The notes beneath the pieces are model-generated. The model saw nothing but the letters and a program-made list of their open reading frames with translations. It did not search any database and was not told the DNA's origin. Positions 29,474 to 38,713 of a DNA stretch of 64,000 bases are shown one piece after another (the first letter of the stretch is position 1; each line of letters starts with the position of its first letter). The DNA lies in contig NZ_CP009159.1 in NCBI RefSeq assembly GCF_000739435.1, positions 2,316,501-2,380,500 of the forward strand. Reading direction: 5' to 3'. Both the position numbers and the translations under genes were made by a program. Source of the DNA: Actinobacillus suis ATCC 33415. GTDB taxonomy: Bacteria; Pseudomonadota; Gammaproteobacteria; Enterobacterales; Pasteurellaceae.

Positions 29474-30424
29474 TTAAAAACGAACAAGGGCAGAACCCCA
29501 AGTCCAACCGCCACCAAATGCTTCAAGGAGTAATAATTGACCGCGTTGAATACGTCCGTCACGAACCGCTTCATCTAACGCAACAGGAACAGTTGCCGCA
29601 CTATTGTTACCATATTTCTCAACCGTTAATACCACTTGCGACATATCCATTTCGAGTTTTTTCGCTGTTGCGGCAATAATACGAATATTCGCTTGATGCG
29701 GTACTAACCAGTCTAAATCCGATTTTTGTAAATTATTCGCTTCAAGGGTTTCTTCCACCACACTTGAAAGCTGACCTACCGCTAATTTAAAGGTTGCATT
29801 GCCTTGCATTTGAATAAAGCCGGATTTCTCATTACCACGCTGTTGTGCCGGTAATGCCAACATATATTCAGTATCGGAAGACGAATGTAGGTGAGTTGAA
29901 ATAATACCTTGTTCTTCACTTGCTTCAAGAATGACAGCACCTGCTCCGTCACCAAATAACACTACCGTACTACGATCGGTTTCATCCAATGCACGAGAGT
30001 TTAAATCAGAACCGATAACCAAGGCTTTTTTTACTTTGCCGCTACGCACGAATTGATCTGCGATACTTAACGCATAAACAAAACCCGTACAAGCAGCAGC
30101 AACATCAAATGCAATGGCATCCTGAATGTCTAACATGCCTTGAATTTGGCAAGCTGCACTCGGGTAAGCGTGAGAGTTAGTTGTAGTTCCCACGACAATC
30201 AGATCAATTTCATTGTGATCAATCTTCGCCATTTCTAGTGCTTTTTTAGCCGCTTGTGCCCCCATAGTTGCAACAGTTTCATCTGCAGCAGCAATACGAC
30301 GTTCTTTCATACCGGAACGAGTAAAAATCCACTCATCGGTCGTATCTACCATCTTTTCTAAATCAGCATTAGTTCGAATTTGAGCAGGTAAATAACTACC
30401 TGTTGCTAAAATTTTGCTGTACAT
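29474..30424 (-). CDS. fabH: Beta-ketoacyl-ACP synthase III
   Basis: 316 residues. Joins acetyl-CoA and malonyl-ACP to start fatty-acid synthesis. The catalytic cysteine is C112 in [10 protein letters not shown]; the histidine and asparagine are in PHQANIRI and [10 protein letters not shown]-terminal [16 protein letters not shown] is standard. It lies 10 bp after plsX, in the fatty-acid gene order plsX-fabH known from many proteobacteria. The other fab genes are not downstream here. Confidence 0.98.
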   Translation of the reverse strand: MYSKILATGSYLPAQIRTNADLEKMVDTTDEWIFTRSGMKERRIAAADETVATMGAQAAKKALEMAKIDHNEIDLIVVGTTTNSHAYPSAACQIQGMLDIQDAIAFDVAAACTGFVYALSIADQFVRSGKVKKALVIGSDLNSRALDETDRSTVVLFGDGAGAVILEASEEQGIISTHLHSSSDTEYMLALPAQQRGNEKSGFIQMQGNATFKLAVGQLSSVVEETLEANNLQKSDLDWLVPHQANIRIIAATAKKLEMDMSQVVLTVEKYGNNSAATVPVALDEAVRDGRIQRGQLLLLEAFGGGWTWGSALVRF

Positions 30425-30434
30425 ATTTTATTCT

Positions 30435-31469
30435 CTATAAATTTTGATGTAATTTGTTTAATCCTTGCCAAATTTTATCAGGAATTTGCCTTTGGATCTG
30501 CCCAATTGCATGATCAATTGCATAAAAATATGCATTAGTACTTGCACCACCATGGCTTTTTACCACCACAGAAGATAATCCAAGTAAGGTTGCTCCATTA
30601 TGGCGATCCGGATTAATTTGTTGCAATTTTCGATAAGAGCGATAAAAAATAGCTCGTAATAAATAACGTTTAGTACTTTGACAAATAAAAGAACCTTCAG
30701 AGGATCTTTTTAATAGTGAAAGAATATTTTTGGCGGCTCCTTCCACTGCTTTTAGAGCGATATTACCGGTAAATCCATCACAAACAATGACATCCGCCAT
30801 ATTATTCATCAGCTTATCACTTTCTAGAAAACCGATATAATTTAAATCATTGCGTAGTTGTAAACGTTTATCCGTATTACGAATAGTTTGCGTACCTTTG
30901 CTATTTTCTACGCCGATATTTAATAGTGCTAAACGCGGATAAACTAAATCTAGCATCACTTCGGCAAAAATATTTCCCATTTCAGCAAACTGGATAAGTA
31001 AATCACTATCTGCTTCTACGTTTGCACCTAAATCAAGCATGACGCTTGATTTTCCGTTCATGCTTGGAATGAGTGTGGTAAGCGCTGGGCGTTCAATATT
31101 CGGTAACGGTTCAATTAATATTTTAGCTAATCCCATCAATGCGGCAGTATTTCCACCGCTAATGCATCCTTGTGCTTCACCGTTTGCGACAGCTTCTAAT
31201 GCCAAACGCATAGAACTTCCTTTACTTTGGCGTAATGCTTGCATTAAAGGAATATTTGCATCAATAGCATGGGGCGTATGAACAAATTGAATACGTTTTA
31301 GCTGATCGTTAGGGAGAGCATTCAGAAAAGGACTTGCTTGGCGCTGATCGCCAAATAGTATAAAAGATAGCATCGGATTCTGTGCCAATGCTAGAGATAA
31401 TGCAGGGATAGTAACACGGGGACCAAAGTCCCCGCCCATCACATCTAACGCAAGGGTTAGACGATTCAA
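30435..31469 (-). CDS. plsX: Phosphate acyltransferase PlsX
   Basis: 344 residues. Makes acyl phosphate from acyl-ACP for phospholipid synthesis. Starts LALDVMGGDFGPRVTIPA and contains AQGCISGGNTAALMGLAK, MLDLGANVEAD and DGFTGNIALKAVEG, the family blocks. Located between rpmF and fabH on the minus strand. The frame starts at an ATG a few bases after the rpmF region with weak spacing, so it is likely in the same transcript. Confidence 0.97.
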   Translation of the reverse strand: MNRLTLALDVMGGDFGPRVTIPALSLALAQNPMLSFILFGDQRQASPFLNALPNDQLKRIQFVHTPHAIDANIPLMQALRQSKGSSMRLALEAVANGEAQGCISGGNTAALMGLAKILIEPLPNIERPALTTLIPSMNGKSSVMLDLGANVEADSDLLIQFAEMGNIFAEVMLDLVYPRLALLNIGVENSKGTQTIRNTDKRLQLRNDLNYIGFLESDKLMNNMADVIVCDGFTGNIALKAVEGAAKNILSLLKRSSEGSFICQSTKRYLLRAIFYRSYRKLQQINPDRHNGATLLGLSSVVVKSHGGASTNAYFYAIDHAIGQIQRQIPDKIWQGLNKLHQNL

Positions 31470-31493
31470 CTGATACCTCGAAACTAACCGAGA

Positions 31494-31664
31494 TTATTTG
31501 TTGATTACTTTACGACCACGGTAGTAACCGTCAGCAGTTACGTGGTGACGTAAGTGAGTTTCACCAGTTGTTTTATCTACTGAAACTGCTGCTGTTGTTA
31601 ATGCATCGTGTGAACGACGCATATCACGACGTGAACGAGATTTCTTATTTTGTTGAACAGCCAT
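31494..31664 (-). CDS. rpmF: 50S ribosomal protein L32
   Basis: 56 residues. Reads [20 protein letters not shown], then [25 protein letters not shown], matching L32 without its zinc cysteines, as in E. coli and Haemophilus. Located between yceD and plsX, the conserved place. An AGGAG ribosome site lies just before the ATG. Too short for most frame finders but certain from sequence and context. Confidence 0.98.
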   Translation of the reverse strand: MAVQQNKKSRSRRDMRRSHDALTTAAVSVDKTTGETHLRHHVTADGYYRGRKVINK

Positions 31665-31681
31665 TGGCTATACTCCTAGAT

Positions 31682-32206
31682 CTAGTTTTTCTTTAAATTA
31701 GCTAATACAGCGAACGGGTTAGGTTTCTTCGCCAATTCTTCAGGCAATTCGCCAAACACCTGTTCACTCACGGACACTTCACAGTGTTCTTCACTATGCA
31801 TCGGGACTAGAGGCAATTCGATGATAAACTCATCTTCAATCATATCTAGTAAATTTACTTCACCAAACTCGTTTACTTCGATAGGTTCATAAATTTCGGG
31901 CAAATTGTCCGCCTGATCCATATTAGACACTGGACTGAAACAAAATGAACAGTCGAGTGTTTGTGTAAACGGGTTACCACATCGTTGGCAATCAAATTCC
32001 ACCTCAACTTTCGCCGTACCTTTAATGACGGTTAAGCGTTGCGGATCGATATATAACGAGAGAGTAACTTGTGCATCGCTTAGCACATTGCTCACAGATT
32101 CACCCAAACGACTAAGGAGACTACTGAAAATGTAGCCTTCGTAATCCATTCGACGCTGAGCGTCTTTATATGGGTCAATGGTGAGGGGTAGTTTTACCTT
32201 TTGCAT
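31682..32206 (-). CDS. yceD: DUF177 protein YceD (23S rRNA accumulation factor)
   Basis: 174 residues. Two cysteine pairs are seen in FDCQRCGNPF and LDCSFCF (about residues 73-90), followed by an acidic stretch rich in E and D and a conserved IIELPLVPMHSEEHC. The family is needed for normal 23S rRNA levels and always precedes rpmF. The gene spacing to rpmF is 17 bp. First gene of the fatty-acid/ribosome group on the minus strand; its promoter lies in the 225-bp gap to ypjD. Confidence 0.95.
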   Translation of the reverse strand: MQKVKLPLTIDPYKDAQRRMDYEGYIFSSLLSRLGESVSNVLSDAQVTLSLYIDPQRLTVIKGTAKVEVEFDCQRCGNPFTQTLDCSFCFSPVSNMDQADNLPEIYEPIEVNEFGEVNLLDMIEDEFIIELPLVPMHSEEHCEVSVSEQVFGELPEELAKKPNPFAVLANLKKN

Positions 32207-32432
32207 AGGGTGTGCATATTACAGATAGAAAGCAAAATAGTCAAAGAGAAAATCGGATTTTTCTAAAATATGTCGGTATAGGGAAAAGATCTCTCACTTG
32301 GGTTTGATATAAGGTAAATTATGCTAATTTTTTCTAGGTAATTTGACCACTAACCATAGAAAAAAAGCTATAAAACTGGTACTTTTATCACCTAGCTGAA
32401 AATTATTCTTATTTTACGTTAAAAACGGGACA

Positions 32433-33230
32433 ATGATGTTATTTGCTATTCTGGCGATCCTTGCTTATTTAGGCGCTTTATTATGGGTGGCTCCAACCGT
32501 AGCCAATTTAGAAAACCAAGCCAATAACCAAAAACCGAATATTAAAGCGGTCTTTGGTATTGGGTTGCTTGCGATACTTTTTCACGGTATTAGCTTGTCT
32601 CAAGAATTTATTTCGACTGAGAATGGACAAAACTTTTCGCTGTCGAATGTGAATTCATTGATGAGTCTTCTACTCAGTGCTTTTGCAACATTAGCTTTGC
32701 CTCGTTGGAGAACGATTTGGTTTCCGCTCATGGTCGTTTATACCTTTGGTATTTGTAGCGTGGCGGTTTCAAGTTTTGCGACAGGGAATTTTATTAAAAA
32801 CTTAGCGGATAATCCGGGATTAGTATTCCACTTAGGTATTGCATTATTTTCGTATGCGTTATTCTTTTTAGCATTGCTTTATGCATTACAGCTAAAATGG
32901 TTAGATAAAAAACTGAAAAGCAAAAAACCGGTATTTTGCAGTATGTTGCCACCATTAATGACGGTTGAGCGTCATTTCTTTACCTTGACGTTAGCAGCAC
33001 AGGCGATGCTGACGGTGACGTTAATTTCTGGCATGATTTATCTGCATAATTTCTTTGCACCAGAACAAATTCATAAAGCGATTTTTTCGTTTATCGCTTG
33101 GATTGTTTATACTATTTTATTACTCGGACAATGGAAATTCCGTTGGCGTGGAAATCGGGTGCTAATTTATTCAATTTTAGGTACAATATTATTGACTGTC
33201 GGTTATTTCGGTAGTCATGTGATTTCATAA
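32433..33230 (+). CDS. ypjD: Inner membrane cytochrome-c assembly-like protein YpjD (CcsA/CcmF family)
   Basis: 265 residues with about eight membrane segments. It belongs to the CcsA/CcmC family of heme-handling proteins by the arrangement of hydrophobic segments and the conserved region NPGLVFHLGIALFSYALFFLALLYALQL. E. coli YpjD stands next to corB as here; its precise function is unknown, with a proposed part in magnesium transport or heme handling. The start ATG-ATG pair leaves the exact first codon open by one residue. The gene stands alone behind a 225-bp gap, with an inverted uptake pair after the stop. Confidence 0.88.
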   Translation: MMLFAILAILAYLGALLWVAPTVANLENQANNQKPNIKAVFGIGLLAILFHGISLSQEFISTENGQNFSLSNVNSLMSLLLSAFATLALPRWRTIWFPLMVVYTFGICSVAVSSFATGNFIKNLADNPGLVFHLGIALFSYALFFLALLYALQLKWLDKKLKSKKPVFCSMLPPLMTVERHFFTLTLAAQAMLTVTLISGMIYLHNFFAPEQIHKAIFSFIAWIVYTILLLGQWKFRWRGNRVLIYSILGTILLTVGYFGSHVIS

Positions 33231-33240
33231 TCACGAGCGG

Positions 33241-33294
33241 AAGCGGTCGGATTTTCTGTATTTTTTGCAAATTATTTTTCAAATTTGACCGCTT
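33241..33294. repeat. Inverted uptake-signal pair between ypjD and corB
   Basis: AAGCGGTCGGATTTT and AAATTTGACCGCTT around TTTTTTGCAAATT. It may terminate ypjD. Confidence 0.6.
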
Positions 33295-33322
33295 AATTAT
33301 TCATTTATATAGGACTTTTATT

Positions 33323-34597
33323 TTGGACAGTATTCCCCTGAGTACTCTTTTTATTTCACTCACAATTCTTTTATTCCTTTCTGCGTTTTTCTCAAGTTCT
33401 GAAACAGGACTTATGTCGCTCAACCGCTATAAAATGCGTCACCTTGCCGAAAGCGGTCACAAAGGGGCGAAACTTGCGGAAAAACTTCTCAACAAGACGG
33501 ATGTATTACTCAGTCTTATCCTTATTTGTAATAATTTAGTCAATATTGCCGCTTCTGCGATTGCTACGGTGATTGGTATGCGTTTAGCCGGTGATGCCGG
33601 TGTGGCGATTGCAACCGGCGCGCTGACCTTTGTAATGTTAGTTTTCTCAGAAATTCTGCCGAAAACCATTGCGGCGATTTATCCGGAAAAAATCGGCTTT
33701 TTTGCCAGTTATGTCTTAACGCCGTTAAAAAAAATATTAATGCCGTTAGTATTTTTAATGAATTTAATCATTAGCGCTTTAATGAAATTATTACGCGTTA
33801 AAAAAGATGAAAATAAAGGACTGAGTGCGGAAGAATTACGCGGTGTGGTTTTAGAAGCCGGAAAATTTATTCCGACCGAACACCAAGAAATGCTAATTTC
33901 TATTTTAGATATGGAAAAAGTGACGGTCGAAGATATTATGGTGCCTCGCAACGACATTGGCGGTATTGATATTGATGACGATTGGAAATCAATTATGCGT
34001 CAATTAAACCATGCGGCACACGCCCGGGTGGTGCTATATAAAGGCAATATGGATAAAAATGTGCTTGGCATGTTGCGTGTAAGGGAAGCTTTTCGCTTAC
34101 TGTTAGAAAAAGACGAACCAAGTAAAGAAACACTGATTCGAGCAGTGGATGAGGTTTACTTTATTCCGGAAGGGACACCTCTCACTACCCAGCTAATGAA
34201 TTTTAAAACCAATAAAGAACGTATCGGCTTAGTAGTGGATGAATATGGTGATATTAAAGGCTTAGTCACTTTAGAAGATATTTTGGAAGAGATTGTCGGC
34301 GAATTCACCACCTCAACGGCTCCAAGTTTGGAAGAAGAAGTGAAGCAACAATCGGATGGCTCGGTCATTATTGAAGGCTCGGCAAATTTACGTGATCTGA
34401 ATAAGTTGTTTGGCTGGAATTTACCGGTAGACGAAGTACGGACTTTCAATGGTTTAATTTTGGAACATCTTGAAAAAATTCCGGATGAAGACACTCAATT
34501 TGAACTGAACAATTTAAAAGTGACGGTGTTGGAGGTGGCGGACAATATGGTGAAACAAGCAAAAGTTGAGCCAATTTCCCCTCCAGAAAAAGGCTAA
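33323..34597 (+). CDS. corB: CorB (YfjD) type membrane protein with CBS domains, magnesium transport
   Basis: 424 residues. DUF21 membrane part (four segments, about 5-150: FFSSSETGLMSLNRYKMRHL, LILICNNLVNIAASAIAT) followed by two CBS domains (about 200-330: TVEDIMVPRNDIGGID, RIGLVVDEYGDIKGLVTLEDILEEIVGEF) and a C-terminal CorC/HlyC transporter-associated domain. CorB takes part in magnesium efflux in E. coli and Salmonella relatives. The start is TTG at 33323 with AGGACT upstream; the first in-frame ATG would cut away most of the first membrane segment. An uptake pair follows as terminator. Confidence 0.9.
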   Translation: MDSIPLSTLFISLTILLFLSAFFSSSETGLMSLNRYKMRHLAESGHKGAKLAEKLLNKTDVLLSLILICNNLVNIAASAIATVIGMRLAGDAGVAIATGALTFVMLVFSEILPKTIAAIYPEKIGFFASYVLTPLKKILMPLVFLMNLIISALMKLLRVKKDENKGLSAEELRGVVLEAGKFIPTEHQEMLISILDMEKVTVEDIMVPRNDIGGIDIDDDWKSIMRQLNHAAHARVVLYKGNMDKNVLGMLRVREAFRLLLEKDEPSKETLIRAVDEVYFIPEGTPLTTQLMNFKTNKERIGLVVDEYGDIKGLVTLEDILEEIVGEFTTSTAPSLEEEVKQQSDGSVIIEGSANLRDLNKLFGWNLPVDEVRTFNGLILEHLEKIPDEDTQFELNNLKVTVLEVADNMVKQAKVEPISPPEKG

Positions 34598-34603
34598 GTC
34601 GGT

Positions 34604-34650
34604 AAGCGGTCGATTTGTAAAATTTTTTGCAAAATCGACCGCTTGTTTTT
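34604..34650 (+). terminator. Terminator of corB made of an uptake-signal pair
   Basis: AAGCGGTCGATTT (34604-34616) pairs perfectly with AAATCGACCGCTT (34632-34644), followed by GTTTTTTG. Confidence 0.75.
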
Positions 34651-34720
34651 TGTGGATTTGACTCGTACTACTGTTCTATTTTAGTTTGTTTTTTGAGCTA
34701 ATGAAATTCAAATAGTTGTG

Positions 34721-34933
34721 CTACAAATTTAACAATGAATTTATATAAATATCTGAATCTATATTGATATTAGATGAATATACTAAAATATTGGTGTTTT
34801 TGTAGTTTAAATCACTGGTAAATTCTAAAAAATCACGTCTAAAATTTATTTTATTCTCTTTACTTCTTAACAATTCTTCGGCATATTGCTCGCCCTTGCG
34901 AGCTGTATTCGCAACCAATTTTCTTTTATTCAA
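34721..34933 (-). CDS. Doubtful 70-residue hypothetical protein
   Basis: An open frame in the 380-bp stretch between corB and the sodium symporter gene, on the opposite strand. It begins MNKRKLVANTARKGEQYAEE and then becomes asparagine- and isoleucine-rich (NYKNTNILVYSSN), typical of AT-rich spacer read in frame. No membrane segment, family or clear ribosome site was found. It could be the remnant of a gene. Apart from this frame and the corB terminator nothing was seen in 34598-34978. Confidence 0.25.
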   Translation of the reverse strand: MNKRKLVANTARKGEQYAEELLRSKENKINFRRDFLEFTSDLNYKNTNILVYSSNINIDSDIYINSLLNL

Positions 34934-34978
34934 ATAAAAACTTAATGTGTTTAATATTTAACATTTGAGGTATCTCTC

Positions 34979-36496
34979 GTGTCTTCTAGCAACGCAACTC
35001 CAGCAAAACGTGCTACTTTTTCCGGCCGTAATGCTTTTATTCTCGCTGCCATCGGTTCTGCCGTTGGTTTAGGAAACATTTGGCGTTTCCCTTATACCAC
35101 TTATGAAAATGGTGGTGGTGCATTTATTATTCCTTATATCGTAGCGCTTTTAACCGCAGGTATTCCGTTATTGTTTTTAGATTTTGCAATTGGTCACCGC
35201 CACCGTGGTGCGGCGCCATTGTCATTCCGCCGTTTAAACCGTCATTTTGAAGTATTTGGTTGGTGGCAAGTATTGGTAAATGTGATTATCGGTATCTATT
35301 ATGCGGTCGTACTTGGTTGGGCGGCAGTTTATACCTATTTCTCTCTGACTAAAGCGTGGGGGGATAAACCGGTTGATTTCTTTGTCGGCGAATTCTTAAA
35401 AATGGGTGATATCGCAAATGGTATCAGCTTTGAATTTGTCGGTATGGTTGTTGGCCCACTTATTGCTGTGTGGATTATTGCTTTAATCGTATTGGCATTG
35501 GGGGTAGAGAAAGGAATTGCAAAATCATCAAGTATTTTAATGCCGGTATTGGTTACTATGTTTATTGTATTAGTGATCTCATCGCTATTTTTACCGGGTG
35601 CAACTAAAGGTTTAAATGCATTATTTACGCCGGATTGGACGAAATTAGCTGACCCGAGTGTATGGATTGCGGCGTATGGTCAAATCTTTTTCTCGCTTTC
35701 AATTTGCTTCGGTATCATGATTACCTATTCTTCATATTTGAAGAAAGATGCGGATCTTACCGGCACGGGGATGGTGGTTGGTTTTGCGAACTCGAGCTTT
35801 GAAGTATTAGCCGGTATCGGGGTGTTTGCGGCATTAGGCTTTATGGCAACCGCAGCCGGTCAGGAAGTGAGTGAAGTGGCGAAAGGCGGTATCGGTCTAG
35901 CATTCTTTGCTTTCCCGACCATTATCAATGAAGCGCCAATGGGAACATTACTTGGCGTGTTGTTCTTCGGCTCATTAACCTTTGCTGCACTAACATCTTT
36001 CATTTCAGTGATTGAAGTAATTATTGCTGCAGTTCAAGATAAATTAAAATTTAGTCGCGTAGCTTCAACATTTATTGTCGGTTTACCGATGATGGCAGTG
36101 TCGGTTGTGTTATTCGGTACGACAACCGGTTTACCAATGTTGGATGTGATGGATAAATTTGTAAACAACTTTGGTATTGTTGCGGTAGCCTTTGCTTCAT
36201 TAGTAGCGATTGTGGCAAAAGGTAAACTGAGTACGCTTGGCCACCATATTAATAAGACTTCATCAATTAAGGTTGGCACTTTCTGGCGCTTATCGGTTGT
36301 AGTTACCACTGGGGTATTAGCCTTTATGTTATTTAGTGAAGCGATCAAAGTGTCTAACGAAGGATACGAAAATTATCCAAGTTGGTTTGTGAATAGCTTT
36401 GGTTGGGGCATGGCGGTTGCGTTAGTTATCGTAGCATTTATTCTGTCTCGCTTAAAATGGCATAACGAAACGGAATTTAATCCGGAAAACGAATAG
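34979..36496 (+). CDS. Sodium-dependent amino-acid symporter, NSS/SNF family (MetP-like)
   Basis: 505 residues with about 12 membrane segments. The sodium- and substrate-binding first helix reads [34 protein letters not shown], the family signature. GTG start with GAGG at normal spacing. A 30-residue gene of the MetS type follows 9 bp later, which identifies the pair as relatives of Corynebacterium MetP-MetS, importers of methionine and alanine; substrate is therefore an inference. The unit is closed by a strong hairpin. Confidence 0.93.
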   Translation: MSSSNATPAKRATFSGRNAFILAAIGSAVGLGNIWRFPYTTYENGGGAFIIPYIVALLTAGIPLLFLDFAIGHRHRGAAPLSFRRLNRHFEVFGWWQVLVNVIIGIYYAVVLGWAAVYTYFSLTKAWGDKPVDFFVGEFLKMGDIANGISFEFVGMVVGPLIAVWIIALIVLALGVEKGIAKSSSILMPVLVTMFIVLVISSLFLPGATKGLNALFTPDWTKLADPSVWIAAYGQIFFSLSICFGIMITYSSYLKKDADLTGTGMVVGFANSSFEVLAGIGVFAALGFMATAAGQEVSEVAKGGIGLAFFAFPTIINEAPMGTLLGVLFFGSLTFAALTSFISVIEVIIAAVQDKLKFSRVASTFIVGLPMMAVSVVLFGTTTGLPMLDVMDKFVNNFGIVAVAFASLVAIVAKGKLSTLGHHINKTSSIKVGTFWRLSVVVTTGVLAFMLFSEAIKVSNEGYENYPSWFVNSFGWGMAVALVIVAFILSRLKWHNETEFNPENE

Positions 36497-36505
36497 GAGA
36501 AGAGT

Positions 36506-36598
36506 ATGAGTACTCCAGCAATTATTATGATGAGTATTGCGCTTGTGATTATTTGGGGTGGTTTAGCTTTTGCGGTTAAACGCTTACCAAAAGAGTAA
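36506..36598 (+). CDS. MetS-like small subunit of the NSS transporter, 30 residues
   Basis: Too short for normal gene finding. Reads MSTPAIIMMSIALVIIWGGL then AFAVKRLPKE, one membrane helix with a short basic tail, the pattern of MetS-family NSS transporter small subunits (conserved AIIMM and IIWGG). The ATG has AGGAGAAGAGT before it and lies 9 bp after the transporter stop, so it is translated from the same message. In Corynebacterium the small partner is needed for MetP activity. Confidence rests on motif and position together. Confidence 0.85.
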   Translation: MSTPAIIMMSIALVIIWGGLAFAVKRLPKE

Positions 36599-36624
36599 AA
36601 ATTCACAAAAATAAGTAAATAGTG

Positions 36625-36658
36625 GACCGCTTGTTATTTTAACAAGCGGTCTTTTTTT
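36625..36658 (+). terminator. Terminator built from a perfect uptake-signal palindrome
   Basis: GACCGCTTGTT (36625-36635) pairs perfectly with AACAAGCGGTC (36641-36651) and runs into seven T. Confidence 0.92.
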
Positions 36659-36763
36659 ACAGTGAAATTTCAAAAAATACTCTATTTGTGAAAATTAATT
36701 TCATTAATGAATAAATTAAGTTAAATGATAATGATTAATAATTAATCAGCTGAATCAGATAAA

Positions 36764-36779
36764 TGAGATATAGATCACA
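36764..36779 (+). promoter_or_regulatory. CRP-like site before manXYZ
   Basis: TGAGA-TATAGA-TCACA, one base from the CRP consensus TGTGA-N6-TCACA. A TACAAT hexamer at 36819-36824 would put the site near -60, class I spacing. Confidence 0.55.
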
Positions 36780-36886
36780 AATCTAACAAATGTTATTTGT
36801 GTTATGTAAAGATCTATCTACAATTTACTCCGATTTTCACTCTATTTGAAAAGAAATTTCATAAGAATCCCATTAAGGAGTAAATA

Positions 36887-37864
36887 ATGAGCATTGCTAT
36901 TATCATAGCGACCCACGGTGTTGCGGCGGAGCAGCTTCTCAAAACAACGGAGATGTTGATCGGCGAGCAGTCAGACGTTGCCTATATCGACTTCGTGCCT
37001 GGCGAAAATGCAGAAACCATTATGGGTAAATATCAAGCATTGGTGGAAGGCGAATTATCACATTGTGATCAAGTGCTTTTCCTTGTTGATATGTGGGGCG
37101 GCAGTCCGTTTAATGCGGCAAACCGTTTCCAAGAAGGCAAAACCAATATGGACGTAGTAACCGGCGTGAATATTCCGATGCTGGTAAATGCGTGTATGGC
37201 TCGTGATGATGTTGAATCGCTAGAAGAATTGGTTGAGGTGGCATTAGAAGCTGGCTCGACAGGCGTGCGTTCATTAAATCACCAACCGGCGGTAGCAGAA
37301 CCGGCAGCTCCTGCGACACAACCGCAACCGACAGAGCCAGCTCCACAACAAATTGTGGATGACGGTCGCCGTATGACGATTGCATTAGCACGTATTGATG
37401 ACCGTTTAATTCACGGTCAGGTTGCGACCGTATGGACCAAAGAAAGCAAAGTAAAACGTATCATCGTAGTCAATGATGATGTTGCGAAAGATAAAGTACG
37501 TTCTACGATGCTGAAAAGTGTAGCTCCACTAGGTGTAACGGCTCACGTGGTTGATGTTGCGAAAATGATCCGTGTATATAACAACCCTGAATATGCTGAC
37601 GATCGTGTAATGCTATTATTTACTAATCCAAGTGATGTATTAAGCTTAATTGAAGGCGGCGTTCCGTTAACTTCAATCAACGTAGGCGGTATCTCTCATA
37701 AAGAGGGTAAACAAATGGTTAGCCATGCGGTAGCAGTAGATCAGAAAGATATTGATGCATTTAAAGCGATTGATGCAAAAGGCGTTGAATTAGAAGTGCG
37801 TAAAGTATCAAGCGATAGCCGTCAAGCGATGATGGATCTATTGAAGAAAAATAACTTAATTTAA
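36887..37864 (+). CDS. manX: Mannose PTS enzyme IIAB
   Basis: 325 residues. Passes phosphate from HPr to the incoming sugar. The IIA domain (about 1-130) has its phosphorylated histidine at H10 (IIATHGVAAEQLLKTTEML) and DMWGGSPFNAANRF. A proline/alanine-rich linker of about 25 residues joins it to the IIB domain (163-325), with the second phosphohistidine H176 in ARIDDRLIHGQV. Length and fusion match E. coli ManX. AAGGAG precedes the ATG. First gene of manXYZ. Confidence 0.97.
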   Translation: MSIAIIIATHGVAAEQLLKTTEMLIGEQSDVAYIDFVPGENAETIMGKYQALVEGELSHCDQVLFLVDMWGGSPFNAANRFQEGKTNMDVVTGVNIPMLVNACMARDDVESLEELVEVALEAGSTGVRSLNHQPAVAEPAAPATQPQPTEPAPQQIVDDGRRMTIALARIDDRLIHGQVATVWTKESKVKRIIVVNDDVAKDKVRSTMLKSVAPLGVTAHVVDVAKMIRVYNNPEYADDRVMLLFTNPSDVLSLIEGGVPLTSINVGGISHKEGKQMVSHAVAVDQKDIDAFKAIDAKGVELEVRKVSSDSRQAMMDLLKKNNLI

Positions 37865-37875
37865 GGGAAATTATT

Positions 37876-38700
37876 ATGGAACTCTCAGTATTACAAATCA
37901 TTTTAGTGTTCCTTGCTGCTTGTATTTCAGGCGCAGGTTCAATCCTTGATGAATGGCAAACCCAGCGTCCTATCGTGGCGTGTACGTTAGTTGGTTTAGC
38001 GTTATCAATAGGTGCACCGGATTCTGCAGAAGTGATTAAAAATGCCATCATTATCGGCGGTACGCTTGAATTAATGGCGCTAGGTTGGATGAACATCGGT
38101 GCGGCAGTTGCACCGGATGCGGCATTAGCTTCTGTTGTTTCAACTATCCTTGTTATTGTTGGCGGTCAAGAAATCGCAACAGGTATCGCAGTAGCAATTC
38201 CACTTGCAGCGGCAGGTCAGGTATTAACTTATGTGGTACGTGCGATTACCGTTGGTTTCCAACACGCGGCAGATAAATCAATCGAAGATGGTAGTTTAGC
38301 TCGCTTAGACTGGTTACACCGTGGTGCGTTAATGCTTCAAGTAATGCGTATTGCTATCCCAGCACTTATTGTTGCGTTAACAGCAGGTACTGACGTTGTA
38401 CAAACAATGTTAAATGCAATTCCGCCGGTTGTAACAACAGGTCTTAAAATTGCAGGTGGCTTCATTGCAGTAGTAGGTTACGCAATGGTTATCAATATGA
38501 TGCGTGCAGGTCACTTAATGCCTTTCTTCTTCGCAGGTTTTGTTATTGCAGGCTTTACTGATTTCAACCTTGTTGCACTAGGTGCATTAGGTGCAATCAT
38601 GGCATTGCTTTACATCCAATTACATCCTAAATACAACAAAAGCCAACAAGTTGTGGTAGCACAAGCAGCTGATAACGGCTTAGACAACCGCTTAGACTAA
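37876..38700 (+). CDS. manY: Mannose PTS enzyme IIC
   Basis: 274 residues with 8 or more membrane segments, family PTS_IIC sorbose/mannose type. Blocks ISGAGSILDEWQTQRPIVACTLVG and GGTLELMALGWMNIGAAVAPD are characteristic, the latter containing the sugar-pocket residues. Twelve bp after manX and 14 bp before manZ. Together with IID it forms the trimeric sugar channel and transporter, also used by some bacteriocins and phage lambda in E. coli. Confidence 0.97.
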   Translation: MELSVLQIILVFLAACISGAGSILDEWQTQRPIVACTLVGLALSIGAPDSAEVIKNAIIIGGTLELMALGWMNIGAAVAPDAALASVVSTILVIVGGQEIATGIAVAIPLAAAGQVLTYVVRAITVGFQHAADKSIEDGSLARLDWLHRGALMLQVMRIAIPALIVALTAGTDVVQTMLNAIPPVVTTGLKIAGGFIAVVGYAMVINMMRAGHLMPFFFAGFVIAGFTDFNLVALGALGAIMALLYIQLHPKYNKSQQVVVAQAADNGLDNRLD

Positions 38701-38713
38701 GAAGGAATTTACT

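Noticed and set aside
29427..29507. Longer start of trmB
   Set aside because: The 27 extra residues are cysteine- and proline-rich, lack a ribosome site and are not expected for the family length.
34721..34933. Antitoxin or mobilisation-protein remnant before the symporter gene
   Set aside because: The first 25 residues gave a vague resemblance only; no motif supports it, so it is listed merely as a doubtful frame.
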